This document shows, one piece after another, positions 7,822-15,991 of a stretch of 52,595 nucleotides of DNA. The DNA lies in the NCBI GenBank assembly GCA_964459305.1, contig CAYWNA010000073.1, positions 1-52,595 on the forward strand, read 5' to 3'. The position numbers and the translations under genes were made by a program. Under the pieces are notes generated by a model that saw nothing but the letters and a program-made list of their open reading frames with translations, was not told where the DNA came from and did no database searches. Numbering within the stretch: the stretch's first letter is position 1; every line of letters starts with the position of its first letter. Source of the stretch: CAYWNA01 sp964459305. GTDB taxonomy: Bacteria > Planctomycetota > Planctomycetia > Pirellulales > Pirellulaceae.

Positions 7822-9207
7822 ATGTCGATGCCAAATGGACTTGGTGGTTCTTTCCGCAGTTCTACGGTCGCTGGAAGTAATCCAGCCCCACACGCTTGGG
7901 GGTCGAGCGGCCTATTGTCTCTTTTGGCCGTAATGGCATTTGCGCCGCTGGTCTTGGCGCAAGATGGAGCAGCCGATTACGAACCGGTGGTGACTTCGGT
8001 GGTGCTGGAAAACATCCTTCTTGCCCAACAACCCAAGCCAAAGACGAAGCCCGCCCCAGCGGCTCCTGCCAAGAAGGCCACTCCCACGCCGGCCAAGAAG
8101 GCGCCAGCCGCAAAAACACCTCCCGCCCCCGCGCCGCAGCCGACGCCCAGACGCACTGATTTGTCATTAGATTTGGGAATGTTAGCGTATCGCTCCCCTG
8201 TCCTGCGTTTGGCAAGTGTCCCAAACATGATGGGTGACTTTTTCAGCCAGGGCGGGCAGGTCAGCTTTGCCGGCAATCTGGCCGCCACCTCGGCGCTGCC
8301 CCTGGCAGGGAGCGGTCGTCGGGCAAAGATCGCCGAAAACAACAAAGCGTTGCCGATGAACCGTTACTACTTCATGTATCACCATTTCCACAACGCTCTG
8401 GATGTCCTGCAGACCGCACCTGGACCGTTTGCTCAAAGCCATTCGGTAGATCGCTACACAATCGGGCTGGAGAGGACCTTCCTCGACGATCTGTGGTCAG
8501 TGGACGTGCGCATGCCCTTTGCTGGGGCCCATCAACTCAGCTCCGCAGGTTTCAATGTAGAAGGCGGTAGCGTCGGCGATCTGACCGTGGCGCTGAAGCG
8601 ATTGCTCGCAGTTGGGGAAAATGGTTCGCTCGCAGCAGGTTTGGGCATCAACACGCCGACCGGCAGCGACGTCACAGGCCTGGCGGTCACGACCAACTTC
8701 ACGGTGAATAACCAAGCCGTTCATCTGGCGCCTTATGTGGGTGTTCTTCACGTGCCCAACGATCAGCTTTTCTGGCACGGCTTTCTCCAACTGGATATTC
8801 CGACAAGCGGAAACCGCGTCGATTTCGTGGACACAACGGTCCCAGCTTCTGGAACGATCGGAACGATCACCGATCAAACACTTCTGCACGTGGACCTGTC
8901 GGCTGGCTACTGGCTGTATCGAGCCGCCTCCGCCAGTGTCGTGACGGGTCTCGCCTTAATGGCCGAGTTCCATTACACCACGACTCTTTCGGATGCCGAC
9001 GTGGTTACCAGTCCTACGATCGCCGGCAACATTCTCCAATTCGGCAATACGCTTGGCCACGTGGATGTCATGAACATCACCGCGGGAGTCCACACCGAGC
9101 TATTCAACAACACCACGTTGCGAGTCTCCGGTGTGTTCCCATTGCAGAACAACGCAGAAAGACCCTTCGATGCCGAAGTCGCCGTTTCGGTGAATCGCTA
9201 TTACTGA
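7822..9207 (+). CDS. Exported, probably outer-membrane beta-barrel-like protein
   Basis: This 461-aa protein of unknown function starts at 7822, where an AAGGA lies about 10 bases upstream. Residues 30-47 (LLSLLAVMAFAPLVLAQ) form a signal-peptide core with cleavage near Ala46/Gln47. A Pro/Ala/Lys-rich linker follows (about 70-115, repeated PAKKA/PAP units), which looks like a flexible periplasmic spacer. The remainder alternates short beta-strand-like segments and turns, and the chain ends in VAVSVNRYY, an aromatic C-terminus like that of outer-membrane barrels. The linker-barrel order recalls porin-like planctomycete proteins that report as transporter or hypothetical. Barrel assignment is an inference from strand pattern and C-terminus. 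Confidence 0.72.
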   Translation: MSMPNGLGGSFRSSTVAGSNPAPHAWGSSGLLSLLAVMAFAPLVLAQDGAADYEPVVTSVVLENILLAQQPKPKTKPAPAAPAKKATPTPAKKAPAAKTPPAPAPQPTPRRTDLSLDLGMLAYRSPVLRLASVPNMMGDFFSQGGQVSFAGNLAATSALPLAGSGRRAKIAENNKALPMNRYYFMYHHFHNALDVLQTAPGPFAQSHSVDRYTIGLERTFLDDLWSVDVRMPFAGAHQLSSAGFNVEGGSVGDLTVALKRLLAVGENGSLAAGLGINTPTGSDVTGLAVTTNFTVNNQAVHLAPYVGVLHVPNDQLFWHGFLQLDIPTSGNRVDFVDTTVPASGTIGTITDQTLLHVDLSAGYWLYRAASASVVTGLALMAEFHYTTTLSDADVVTSPTIAGNILQFGNTLGHVDVMNITAGVHTELFNNTTLRVSGVFPLQNNAERPFDAEVAVSVNRYY

Positions 9208-9246
9208 TCCAACGGATTCGCCTTGTGGCGAAGGGTCGACGCGCGC

Positions 9247-9282
9247 AAAAAAAGCGGCGACAAGCAAGAACTGCTTGTCGCC
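9247..9282 (-). terminator. Intrinsic terminator of the RTX protease gene
   Basis: An 11-bp perfect stem (9256-9266 with 9272-9282, GGCGACAAGCA/TGCTTGTCGCC) with a five-base loop is followed, in the leftward direction, by a run of seven T (A run at 9247-9253). This is a textbook terminator for the leftward gene ending at 9306; the stem may also serve the rightward gene ending at 9207. Confidence 0.85.
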
Positions 9283-9305
9283 ACGGGCTGGCACATTCCG
9301 TACCA

Positions 9306-11009
9306 TCACGCAAGGCTGTCGAAGAACTCGTCCAACACCGCAAAGCGGTCGGCCAACCGGGCCTGGACGTCGGAGGGCGATTCCCCGCGGTAGTTTTCGC
9401 CCATGTCTGCCGACATGTATGCCGCAAACGAGGTGGCAAAGTCCTCCTTCGGGTTCATCTTTCCGTAGTCGCGGGCGAAACCGTCTCGGTCGGCGTCAAT
9501 GTCGTCGAACCACCAGTCCGAAAAACTGTTGTCGCGGGCTTGTTCGTGCCCAGTCGGCGCGACTCCATCGAACTGCTGCCAGCCGCCAACGTCGCGGAAG
9601 TCGTCGACGAATTCGCTTTCCGATTCTTCGTCCCAGTTATGGCCGATTTCGTGCAACACGGTACGCCGAACATCATTGCCGTTGAAACCGTTGTCGAGGA
9701 TCACGACTCGGCCACTTCCATTCCATCCCCTTACAGTGGTGTTCAGGCGGCCGGTATCGGCGTCCGATAGCTGTCCCAGTCTGACAAACTCAAGTTCGCT
9801 GCTGTCGGCCTTCTTCAGCAACGTCGTGTTGCCGATGCGCTGCACCAGCGCCGCGAAGGCTTCATCGATGAGTTCGATTTCGGAATCGGACCACGAACCC
9901 GCACCGGCATTGACCGCACCGATGTTGCTTCCCAACGTGGTGCTGGTTGCGCCGCCATCGACAAACGTGATGCGGGCATCGAGACTGGACAGAAGCACGA
10001 TCCGATCCACCGGCGATTCTCCCTCGTCCTGTACGACTAGGAAACGGTCGTGACCGGTGCCGCCATTCAGCGTATCCACGGTGTCGCCGTCGGCGCCGCC
10101 GCACAGACCGTCGTCGCCAGAATTGCCATAGAGGTAATCGCGGCCCCGGCCGCCCCAAAGCGAATCGTTGCCAATTTCGCCGTAGAGGTAATCGAGGCCG
10201 CTATTCCCGTACAGCGTATCGTCGCCGATGCCACCGTAAATCCGATCGTTGCCGCTGCCGCCGTTGAGCGTGTCGTTGCCGAATTCGCCATGCAATCGAT
10301 CGTGGCCCGATTGCCCAAACAGCTGGTCGTCGCCAGCTCCGCCGTAAAGCCGGTCATCTCCATCTTGGCCATAGAGGCGATCCTGCCCATTGTGTCCGTA
10401 CAGATAGTCGCGACCATCCTGCCCGTAGAGGCGATCCTGGCCGTCTTGGCCATAGAGGCGATCGTTGCCCGTGCCGCCACGCAGGGTGTCGTTTCCAGAG
10501 CCGCCATAGACCCAATCGGTGCCCTCGTCCCCGTAGACCCAATCGGTGCCGCTGCCGCCATAGAGCCTATCGTCGCCGCTGCTGCCCCAGATGTTGTCAT
10601 TGCCGCCGCGGCCATAGATTCTGTCGTTGCCGCGGCCACCGTTTATGACATCGTTTCCAGCTCCGCCGTAGATGCGGTCGTCGCCGTTACCGGCGTAGAC
10701 TGTGCAGCGGATATCGGTGTCATTGCGAAAGTAGTCGTTGTCGTCGCTTCCGCTGAAGACAATCCGGTCGACGCGCAAGCCGGAGAAATCCCACGTTTCG
10801 CCATTCAACTCGGCCCGGACATCGCTGCCAATTTCGCGCACCTCCGCATGATCCGCCTCGACGGAGCCATCGATCGTCAAAGTGCCCCCGACCAGGTTCA
10901 CCGGCGACACCGCCAGTAGCTGCCGGGCCTCCAGCGATTCGACTCCCAGTCTCTTGATCTGCCGCTGTCGCCGCTGCTTCTTTCGGTTCCTCTCGTTGAC
11001 ACTTGCCAT
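9306..11009 (-). CDS. RTX-repeat protein with C-terminal lethal-factor-like zinc protease domain
   Basis: The start at 11009 has AAGGGAAG upstream and gives 567 aa. The basic N-terminus (about 1-22) followed by LGVESLEARQLLA is the planctomycete extracellular-protein motif, so export is expected. Residues about 108-325 are some 23 tandem nonapeptides of the GGxGxDxLY type (calcium-binding RTX beta-roll). The C-terminal third contains HEIGHNWDEE (zinc ligands His453 and His457) and, 65 residues on, MNPKEDFATSFAAYM, where Glu522 would be the third ligand. This HExxH...KExFA layout is that of the anthrax lethal factor C-terminal (ATLF, M34-like) fold. DADRDG at 505-510 resembles a calcium loop. 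No type I secretion gene is adjacent. Substrate unknown. Confidence 0.85.
   Translation of the reverse strand: MASVNERNRKKQRRQRQIKRLGVESLEARQLLAVSPVNLVGGTLTIDGSVEADHAEVREIGSDVRAELNGETWDFSGLRVDRIVFSGSDDNDYFRNDTDIRCTVYAGNGDDRIYGGAGNDVINGGRGNDRIYGRGGNDNIWGSSGDDRLYGGSGTDWVYGDEGTDWVYGGSGNDTLRGGTGNDRLYGQDGQDRLYGQDGRDYLYGHNGQDRLYGQDGDDRLYGGAGDDQLFGQSGHDRLHGEFGNDTLNGGSGNDRIYGGIGDDTLYGNSGLDYLYGEIGNDSLWGGRGRDYLYGNSGDDGLCGGADGDTVDTLNGGTGHDRFLVVQDEGESPVDRIVLLSSLDARITFVDGGATSTTLGSNIGAVNAGAGSWSDSEIELIDEAFAALVQRIGNTTLLKKADSSELEFVRLGQLSDADTGRLNTTVRGWNGSGRVVILDNGFNGNDVRRTVLHEIGHNWDEESESEFVDDFRDVGGWQQFDGVAPTGHEQARDNSFSDWWFDDIDADRDGFARDYGKMNPKEDFATSFAAYMSADMGENYRGESPSDVQARLADRFAVLDEFFDSLA
10038..10688 (-). repeat. 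Tandem 27-base coding repeats (RTX nonapeptides)
   Basis: Roughly 23 diverged 27-base units encode the calcium-binding nonapeptides of the RTX gene. Several adjacent units are nearly identical (GQDRLYGQD and GNDRLYGQ variants), suggesting recent unit duplication. Confidence 0.85.
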
Positions 11010-11329
11010 GATTCTTCCCTTTCCAGTGAAACTCCCAGTGATGGAAACTTGCAGAGGTGCTGGCCAACCCCTCTCGCCTATCATGCGGATTGCCGTGGCG
11101 ACAACTGAGCGGCCAAATCCTGTGGAGTTTTCTGTCGCGCGGAAGACCGTTGCGGCTGAGCACAACGGAATACGGTGCGAGTGCTCAATTTCTGAGGCGT
11201 CGAAAGAGCATGATTCGAGGGGCAGGATGATCGCAAGCGATACCGCTTCCGATCAAGTTTGACACATCGCACACCAGCCCGAAGCGTAAGCGGGACAGTA
11301 GGTTACGTCCCTCGATCTCTGAACTTGCG
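11010..11329. other. Upstream region of the RTX protease gene, no gene seen
   Basis: This stretch lies upstream of the RTX gene and should hold its promoter. The open frames crossing it have no coding character that I recognise. An AAGCG-ATAC-CGCTT micro-palindrome near 11236 is the only local symmetry I noticed. Confidence 0.4.
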
Positions 11330-11412
11330 CTGTAGCCGAATTCACCAGAACTTGGACGGAGTCAGGCCTCACCAGCTACCGCCCAGGCCAAATCCTGGCA
11401 AATTCGGCGACG
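11330..11412. repeat. Degenerate palindromic dispersed repeat (GAATTCACCAGAA type)
   Basis: GTAGCCGAATTCACCAGAA on the left and the reverse complement of TCCTGGCAAATTCGGCGAC on the right match at roughly 14 of 19 positions. The left arm strongly resembles the arm of the perfect repeat at 30996-31057, so both probably belong to one family. Confidence 0.5.
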
Positions 11413-11480
11413 ATTTCCCGCCGGCACTCTCGGCGATGCCGCGAAGATGGCAGGCGAACCGGGACTGTGGGTTCGCGGCA

Positions 11481-11513
11481 AAAGAAAAACCCGGCTTTCG
11501 GAAAAGCCGGGTT
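11481..11513 (-). terminator. Intrinsic terminator of the membrane/coiled-coil gene
   Basis: An 11-bp perfect stem (AACCCGGCTTT 11488-11498 with AAAGCCGGGTT 11503-11513, loop of four) is followed leftward by a T-rich tract (A-rich 11480-11489). It lies about 30 bases past the stop of the leftward gene at 11542. Confidence 0.85.
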
Positions 11514-11541
11514 CCTGAGGTTGTCAGATTGTACGAATCCG

Positions 11542-13203
11542 CTATTCGCCTTTGCGGAATCGTTCGAAGTACTGCTTGGCGTGTTGACGCTCTTTCCGCG
11601 GCAGCTTGACGTCGATCAGCGGGTCCGCGTCTTCGCTCAGATTGCTGCTGATCTGATCCTTGACGTCTTCCAGTGATCTGCCGGCCCGGTTGGGACCGCC
11701 GACAGAACCAGTGCGAACCGCCTCACCAGGCTGCAGAGTGCCACGGACTTGCGATTCGTAGAAGCTGGTATTCGTGCGCTCTTCGGGACGCTCGCCTTCT
11801 CCCCGGCCTGCGCCTAATCCCATGCCGCCTTTTCCTTGCCCGAACTGGCTCAGTTGCCACGACTGTCCCATGCAGCCTTCGCACCCTTCGCCGTCGCACA
11901 TTCCGCAGTTCATGGACTCTTTGCACGCGGCGATTTCGTCCATCACTTGGGTCAGAGTTTCCAGTTCGTCCATCTGGTTCTGTAGATCCTGGAGCGACTT
12001 GGCCAGCTCGCCCATCTCTGCGGCCGCATTCTTCGAGTCGCCGCTCTGCAGGCACTGGCTGCACTGATTAAGACTGCTGGCCATCTGTTGCATGCGATCC
12101 ATCTGGCTGTTCATCGAGTTCAGTTGATCGAGTTGACGCTGCAGCCTGCCCGCGCCCTCTAAATCGCCGGCAGCCTGGCGTTTCTTGATCTCTTGATCGA
12201 TGTCCTTCTTGGCCTGCTTATGGGCGTTGACCATCTCTTGCAGCTTGTCCTTCAACTGCTTCAGTTGCTCGGCCAACTGCTTCTTCTCTTCATCGGTCAT
12301 TTCGCCTTTACTCAGCTTGTCCTGAAGGTTCTTCAACTCGTCCAACGCCTTCTGGAAGTTGCCTTCTTTCATCGCATCGGCGATCTTGTCGGCCGGGCCC
12401 GCCTGGATGTTCTTCAGCCGATTCAACTGCTTACGCATCTTGTCGGCACCGCCGAGTTTCTTGCGGCGTTCTTCCAGGTGCTTGGCCATGTCGTTCAGCT
12501 TCACGAGAGCCTTCTTGCGGTCGACGTTGGCCTTGTTTGAGAGTTCGTCAAGGCCTTTCTGCAATCCCTTCAAAAGCAGGTCCGTGTCCGATAGTTCCTT
12601 GCCCTGGTCCTTCTTCTCCGCGCGGGCCAAGCGTTTCTTCAGTTGCTGGGCAGACTTCTTCACCCGGTTCGCTTCGGCCGATGTCTCCGTTGCGGCCTGG
12701 GCCTGCTTTTTTGGTGTCGCGTCTGGTACGAAGACGACCAACGCAAAAATCGCGACCGCCGGCAACAGGGGCAATAGCGCACGCCAATTCAAACGCAGCG
12801 CGAAGTTGTCGCGAACATCGATTCGTTCGACCCGGCGTACCGCATCGTTGACCAAGGCTCGCCCAACTTCGCTGTCCATTTCGTCCGGTGTCAGCGACAA
12901 CGCACTCGACACACGTTCTTTGAGTTGGAAACGGCGATCGATTTCGATGGCGGCCTCCATCGGGGCCCTCCGGACGATGTAAGTCCATGCGAGCGCGATC
13001 AGCAGCCCGGCTGCCGCCGCACCCCCGATCCAACTCCACATCCACGCCATGGCATCGACCTTCAAGACCCATATTTTGGGAATTGCCAACCCGACAGCGG
13101 CAATCAGCAACATGGCGAACATGGACCAAGTGACAATCGTCAGAAACTGCTGCGTCACCATCCGGCGCCGAGCGACTGCAACTTGCTTCCTAATCTCTTC
13201 CAT
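11542..13203 (-). CDS. Membrane-anchored coiled-coil protein with CxxC cluster (DUF4175-like)
   Basis: AGGAGG eight bases before the ATG at 13203 fixes the start and gives 553 aa. Two hydrophobic segments (about 19-45 and 54-77) and a third (about 143-160) anchor a long hydrophilic part. IEIDRRFQLKERVSSALSL (87-105) and the C-terminal LPRKERQHAKQYFERFRKG resemble the DUF4175-type proteins common in planctomycetes. Residues about 180-425 are rich in Lys, Glu, Gln and Leu and should form long coiled coils. A CSQC pair (381-384) and the CGMC-x4-CEGC cluster (Cys433, 436, 441, 444) suggest a metal-binding hairpin in a Gly-rich tail. Function is unknown; three segments would place the coiled coil outside the cytoplasm. 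Confidence 0.82.
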   Translation of the reverse strand: MEEIRKQVAVARRRMVTQQFLTIVTWSMFAMLLIAAVGLAIPKIWVLKVDAMAWMWSWIGGAAAAGLLIALAWTYIVRRAPMEAAIEIDRRFQLKERVSSALSLTPDEMDSEVGRALVNDAVRRVERIDVRDNFALRLNWRALLPLLPAVAIFALVVFVPDATPKKQAQAATETSAEANRVKKSAQQLKKRLARAEKKDQGKELSDTDLLLKGLQKGLDELSNKANVDRKKALVKLNDMAKHLEERRKKLGGADKMRKQLNRLKNIQAGPADKIADAMKEGNFQKALDELKNLQDKLSKGEMTDEEKKQLAEQLKQLKDKLQEMVNAHKQAKKDIDQEIKKRQAAGDLEGAGRLQRQLDQLNSMNSQMDRMQQMASSLNQCSQCLQSGDSKNAAAEMGELAKSLQDLQNQMDELETLTQVMDEIAACKESMNCGMCDGEGCEGCMGQSWQLSQFGQGKGGMGLGAGRGEGERPEERTNTSFYESQVRGTLQPGEAVRTGSVGGPNRAGRSLEDVKDQISSNLSEDADPLIDVKLPRKERQHAKQYFERFRKGE

Positions 13204-13580
13204 CGGAGAAGCCTCCTGAATTATGGCCAGCGATCCCTGTAGCACTCCGTGGAGCTCGCGCACACCTTCCACGGCACGTTGGCACGCCAAGTGTCCTTAT
13301 CATAGTATTTTTCGCATTTCTTGAACCGATATTTCGGAGAAATTCAGAAAAACCGGCTTTCGCCGCTTCTACGCACCAAATGGCTTTCGCCCCCGCCTGC
13401 GTAGAAACTCAGGAGCGTGCTCCCGCCAAAAACCCGACTGCCACTACTACCAACGACAATGCCCGTGCTCGCGCACAGTATTTTCGGGCGCAAGTGCCAG
13501 CGAAACAGGTGGACCCAGAATCGCCGTTAACCTATTTCTGTAACTATGTTTACGACAATACCCGGGGCGACGGCACAAGA
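13204..13580. other. Intergenic region upstream of the coiled-coil gene
   Basis: This region holds the promoter side of the leftward coiled-coil gene and the 3' side of the enolase-superfamily gene. A TTCTACGCA/TGCGTAGAA inverted repeat around 13366-13408 (loop about 24 bases) could act in transcript ending. I see no gene; the rightward frame at 13380-13628 lacks a family match and a ribosome site. Confidence 0.45.
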
Positions 13581-14735
13581 CTACGCTCGGTCTCCTGTTT
13601 CCTTAACCAGAAAACGTTTCATGGCTGACCGATCAACCGTCACACCGAGCCCGGGACCGGTGGGCACCTGGGCGTGTGCGTCCGCCACCTCGACGGCGGT
13701 CTCGAACATCTCATCCCGCAGAGCGTTGGGCGTCCGATCGTATTCCAAAACGGGCGGAGAAACGCTCGCTCGGCCCGGCTCGCGGTACGTGGCGGAAAGG
13801 AAGTGGGTGGCGGCGGCGAAGCTCAGCATGGTTCCCCAAACATGAGGGATCACATTGATCCCCAATGATGACGCCACCGCGCGGATCTTCAGCGCCTCGG
13901 ACAGTCCTCCGCAATAGGACAGATCCGGCTGAGCGATTTGAACGCCGCCGGGAGCCAGGAGCCTCTGAAAACCATATCGCGTTTGCTCGCATTCGCCCGT
14001 GGCAAGCGGCACCGACACCTGGGCGTGAAGTCTCGGAAACAGCTCGGGGTGTTGCGGTGAAAGGGGCTCTTCGAACCAAGCGAATTCGGCTTCTTCCAGG
14101 GCGCGTCCCACGCGGATCGCTTCCGGAAGGTCGTAAGCATGATTGGCATCGGCCATCAACGTCGCGTCTGGCAAAGCTGACCGAACGCTTTCGATCAGTT
14201 TCACATCGAAGGGTATCCCTCGACCGACTTTGATTTTCAATTTGTCAAAACCCTGCTCCCAGAAGCCGGTGGCTTCGGCCACGATGGCGTCGACAAGCGC
14301 ATTGTCGTCCATGTCTTTGAAGTACATCTTGGTGATATAACAAGGCACCGCATCGCGATAGCGACCGCCCATCAGGTCCGAAACGGACACACCCAGCGTT
14401 TTCGCCTTCAAATCCCACAGCGCCATATCGATGGCCGAAATCGCACCCATCATTGGGCCGGCGCGAGCGAAATCGAGCGATTTCTGCCACATCTCGTGCC
14501 ACAGTACGTCGGTGTCCATTGGATTGCGGCCCAATAGTAGCGGTGCGTAGTAGCTGGTGACCGCCGCCTGGCTAACCTCGGCCGGCCCGTAGCAGTCACC
14601 CCAGCCCACGACACCCGAATCGGCAATCACTTCGACAAGCATGGAATTGCGGGACGTGAACGTCAACTGGGAATACGAAAAAGGTTCGCTGAGTTCGTTA
14701 CGCAAATGGTACGTTCGGATGCAATCGATTTTCAT
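13581..14735 (-). CDS. Mandelate racemase/muconate lactonizing (enolase superfamily) enzyme
   Basis: The ATG at 14735 (AGGAA upstream) gives 384 aa, beginning MKIDCIRTYHLR. The superfamily active site is complete: KIK (Lys167/Lys169), metal ligands Asp196 (MADANHAYD), Glu222/223 (WFEEPLSPQ) and Glu248 (TGECE), Asp271 (QPDLSYCGGLSE), and His298 in IPHVWGT. A KxK plus a His base is the pattern of the mandelate-racemase subgroup, which includes many sugar-acid dehydratases. It begins 16 bases after the LarA-like gene stops, in a leftward operon with that gene and a HAD phosphatase. Sugar-acid dehydration or epimerisation is likely; the substrate is open. Confidence 0.9.
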   Translation of the reverse strand: MKIDCIRTYHLRNELSEPFSYSQLTFTSRNSMLVEVIADSGVVGWGDCYGPAEVSQAAVTSYYAPLLLGRNPMDTDVLWHEMWQKSLDFARAGPMMGAISAIDMALWDLKAKTLGVSVSDLMGGRYRDAVPCYITKMYFKDMDDNALVDAIVAEATGFWEQGFDKLKIKVGRGIPFDVKLIESVRSALPDATLMADANHAYDLPEAIRVGRALEEAEFAWFEEPLSPQHPELFPRLHAQVSVPLATGECEQTRYGFQRLLAPGGVQIAQPDLSYCGGLSEALKIRAVASSLGINVIPHVWGTMLSFAAATHFLSATYREPGRASVSPPVLEYDRTPNALRDEMFETAVEVADAHAQVPTGPGLGVTVDRSAMKRFLVKETGDRA

Positions 14736-14751
14736 CGTTGGTTCCTGCCGG

Positions 14752-15969
14752 TCATTCGTCAGTCGCCGACACCATGGCACGATGCGCGTTGGCCAGAAGA
14801 ATGCAGGAATCGTATTGCCGACTGAGGCGAGTGATCTCCGCCTCGTGCGACACGTATCCCACACCCAAGTCCTCAACCGTCGTTTCGTCCAACCCACTCA
14901 GCAGGTACACCGTCGTCCGATTGAGTGCCTCGACCAGCAAAGTAGCCGATACGGCGTCGGGAAACCGATCACGTTGGATCGCTCTCAGGAGCGCTTGGCC
15001 GTCTTCACGCGTTGCCAGACGCTGCAACGCCGGGCCTGGGCGACAGCGCAAATCCGTACACAACACGATCGCCCCGTCGTCTTCCACGGCGTAAAGAGCT
15101 GCGTGCAAAGCCCGCGCGAAGTTATCCCAAGTCTGTTGCCCCTGACCGCCCTCGATCGAGGCTATAACGATCCCCGCTCGCTGCGGCACCCGGTGCAACC
15201 AGGCGTCTTCGTACAAATGGCGTCCATGTTCGGCTACAGCAGCAGGTTTGCCGGCCAGAACGCTCAAGATCGCCTCGCCCGCTCCTGGTACGACCTGTAA
15301 AATGATCTGCACACCCAGTAACCATGCGACTTCGTTGGCCTCTTCGTGGTGCATGCGTTGACGGACAGATGATCCGGCCGAACGGAACCGCTGTTGTGTT
15401 TTCTCATTTGAAAAGATGGGAAACAGACCTCCGTGGACTCCCAGATAACCCAATGCGCTGTCGGGGCGCAGGCAGCCGATTGGCAGGACGACATCGGCAT
15501 CGCAAATGAGCCGGTTGATGTAGATCGGCTTGTTATCCTTGGAAGCCGCCAAATACGCGTGCGACTCCGCGTCGCGAGGATCGTGATGGACAACTTGGAT
15601 CGCGGATGCAATCTCTGGATCCAACAACTGCGTCGGCAGGAGTTCGGCCGTTCCGTATTCGTTGCAAGCCAATACGACGGTGATATCCTCCGGTAGGACC
15701 GGCCCATCCATGAGTACTCGAACGACGCCTGCGACGACTTCCGAACATCGGGGCACGCCATTGTCGATAGCCACCACGACTTGATCGCCGCGCACCGTGG
15801 CCCGGTCCAGTGGTGGGTAGTCCAGAGGCGTGGACAAAGCCGTCCGGATTGCCCCGGCCGGATCTGCCATTGGCTGACCCGGCGGTGCCGTAAAGTCGGC
15901 TAACACGGCGTCGGCAGGCGGATCGATGCGGACAACGCTGCCCTCACCATATCGCAACTCACGAATCAT
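14752..15969 (-). CDS. LarA-like (DUF2088, lactate racemase family) protein
   Basis: This 405-aa protein has the layout of the nickel-pincer lactate racemase family: an N-terminal DUF2088-like domain (VVVAIDNGVPR at 64-74, VVHHDPRD at 127-133) and a central GYLGVHGGLFPIFSNEKTQQRF segment (174-195). In characterised LarA the second block reads roughly GYSGGxK, with a lysine carrying the cofactor and nearby histidines as ligands. Here that region is changed, so classic cofactor chemistry is not assured. It sits between the HAD gene (22-base gap) and the enolase-superfamily gene (16-base gap), pointing to 2-hydroxyacid or sugar-acid racemisation. No signal peptide. No larB, larC or larE is in the window. 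Confidence 0.8.
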   Translation of the reverse strand: MIRELRYGEGSVVRIDPPADAVLADFTAPPGQPMADPAGAIRTALSTPLDYPPLDRATVRGDQVVVAIDNGVPRCSEVVAGVVRVLMDGPVLPEDITVVLACNEYGTAELLPTQLLDPEIASAIQVVHHDPRDAESHAYLAASKDNKPIYINRLICDADVVLPIGCLRPDSALGYLGVHGGLFPIFSNEKTQQRFRSAGSSVRQRMHHEEANEVAWLLGVQIILQVVPGAGEAILSVLAGKPAAVAEHGRHLYEDAWLHRVPQRAGIVIASIEGGQGQQTWDNFARALHAALYAVEDDGAIVLCTDLRCRPGPALQRLATREDGQALLRAIQRDRFPDAVSATLLVEALNRTTVYLLSGLDETTVEDLGVGYVSHEAEITRLSRQYDSCILLANAHRAMVSATDE

Positions 15970-15991
15970 GGTTCGTCTTCACCCCCGTCTC

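Noticed and set aside
7627..7893. Leftward 88-codon frame between porG and the barrel gene
   Set aside because: It overlaps the signal peptide region of the barrel gene, has no ribosome site and no family.
10038..10688. Regular short repeats suggesting a CRISPR-like array
   Set aside because: Units are contiguous 27-base coding repeats without spacers and translate to RTX nonapeptides.
10050..10919. Rightward 289-codon Ala/Val/Ile-rich repetitive open frame
   Set aside because: It is the complement of the 27-base RTX repeats and mirrors their periodicity.
13380..13628. Rightward 82-codon frame in the 13.2-13.6 kb gap
   Set aside because: It lacks a ribosome site and runs into the 3' end of the enolase-superfamily gene on the other strand.
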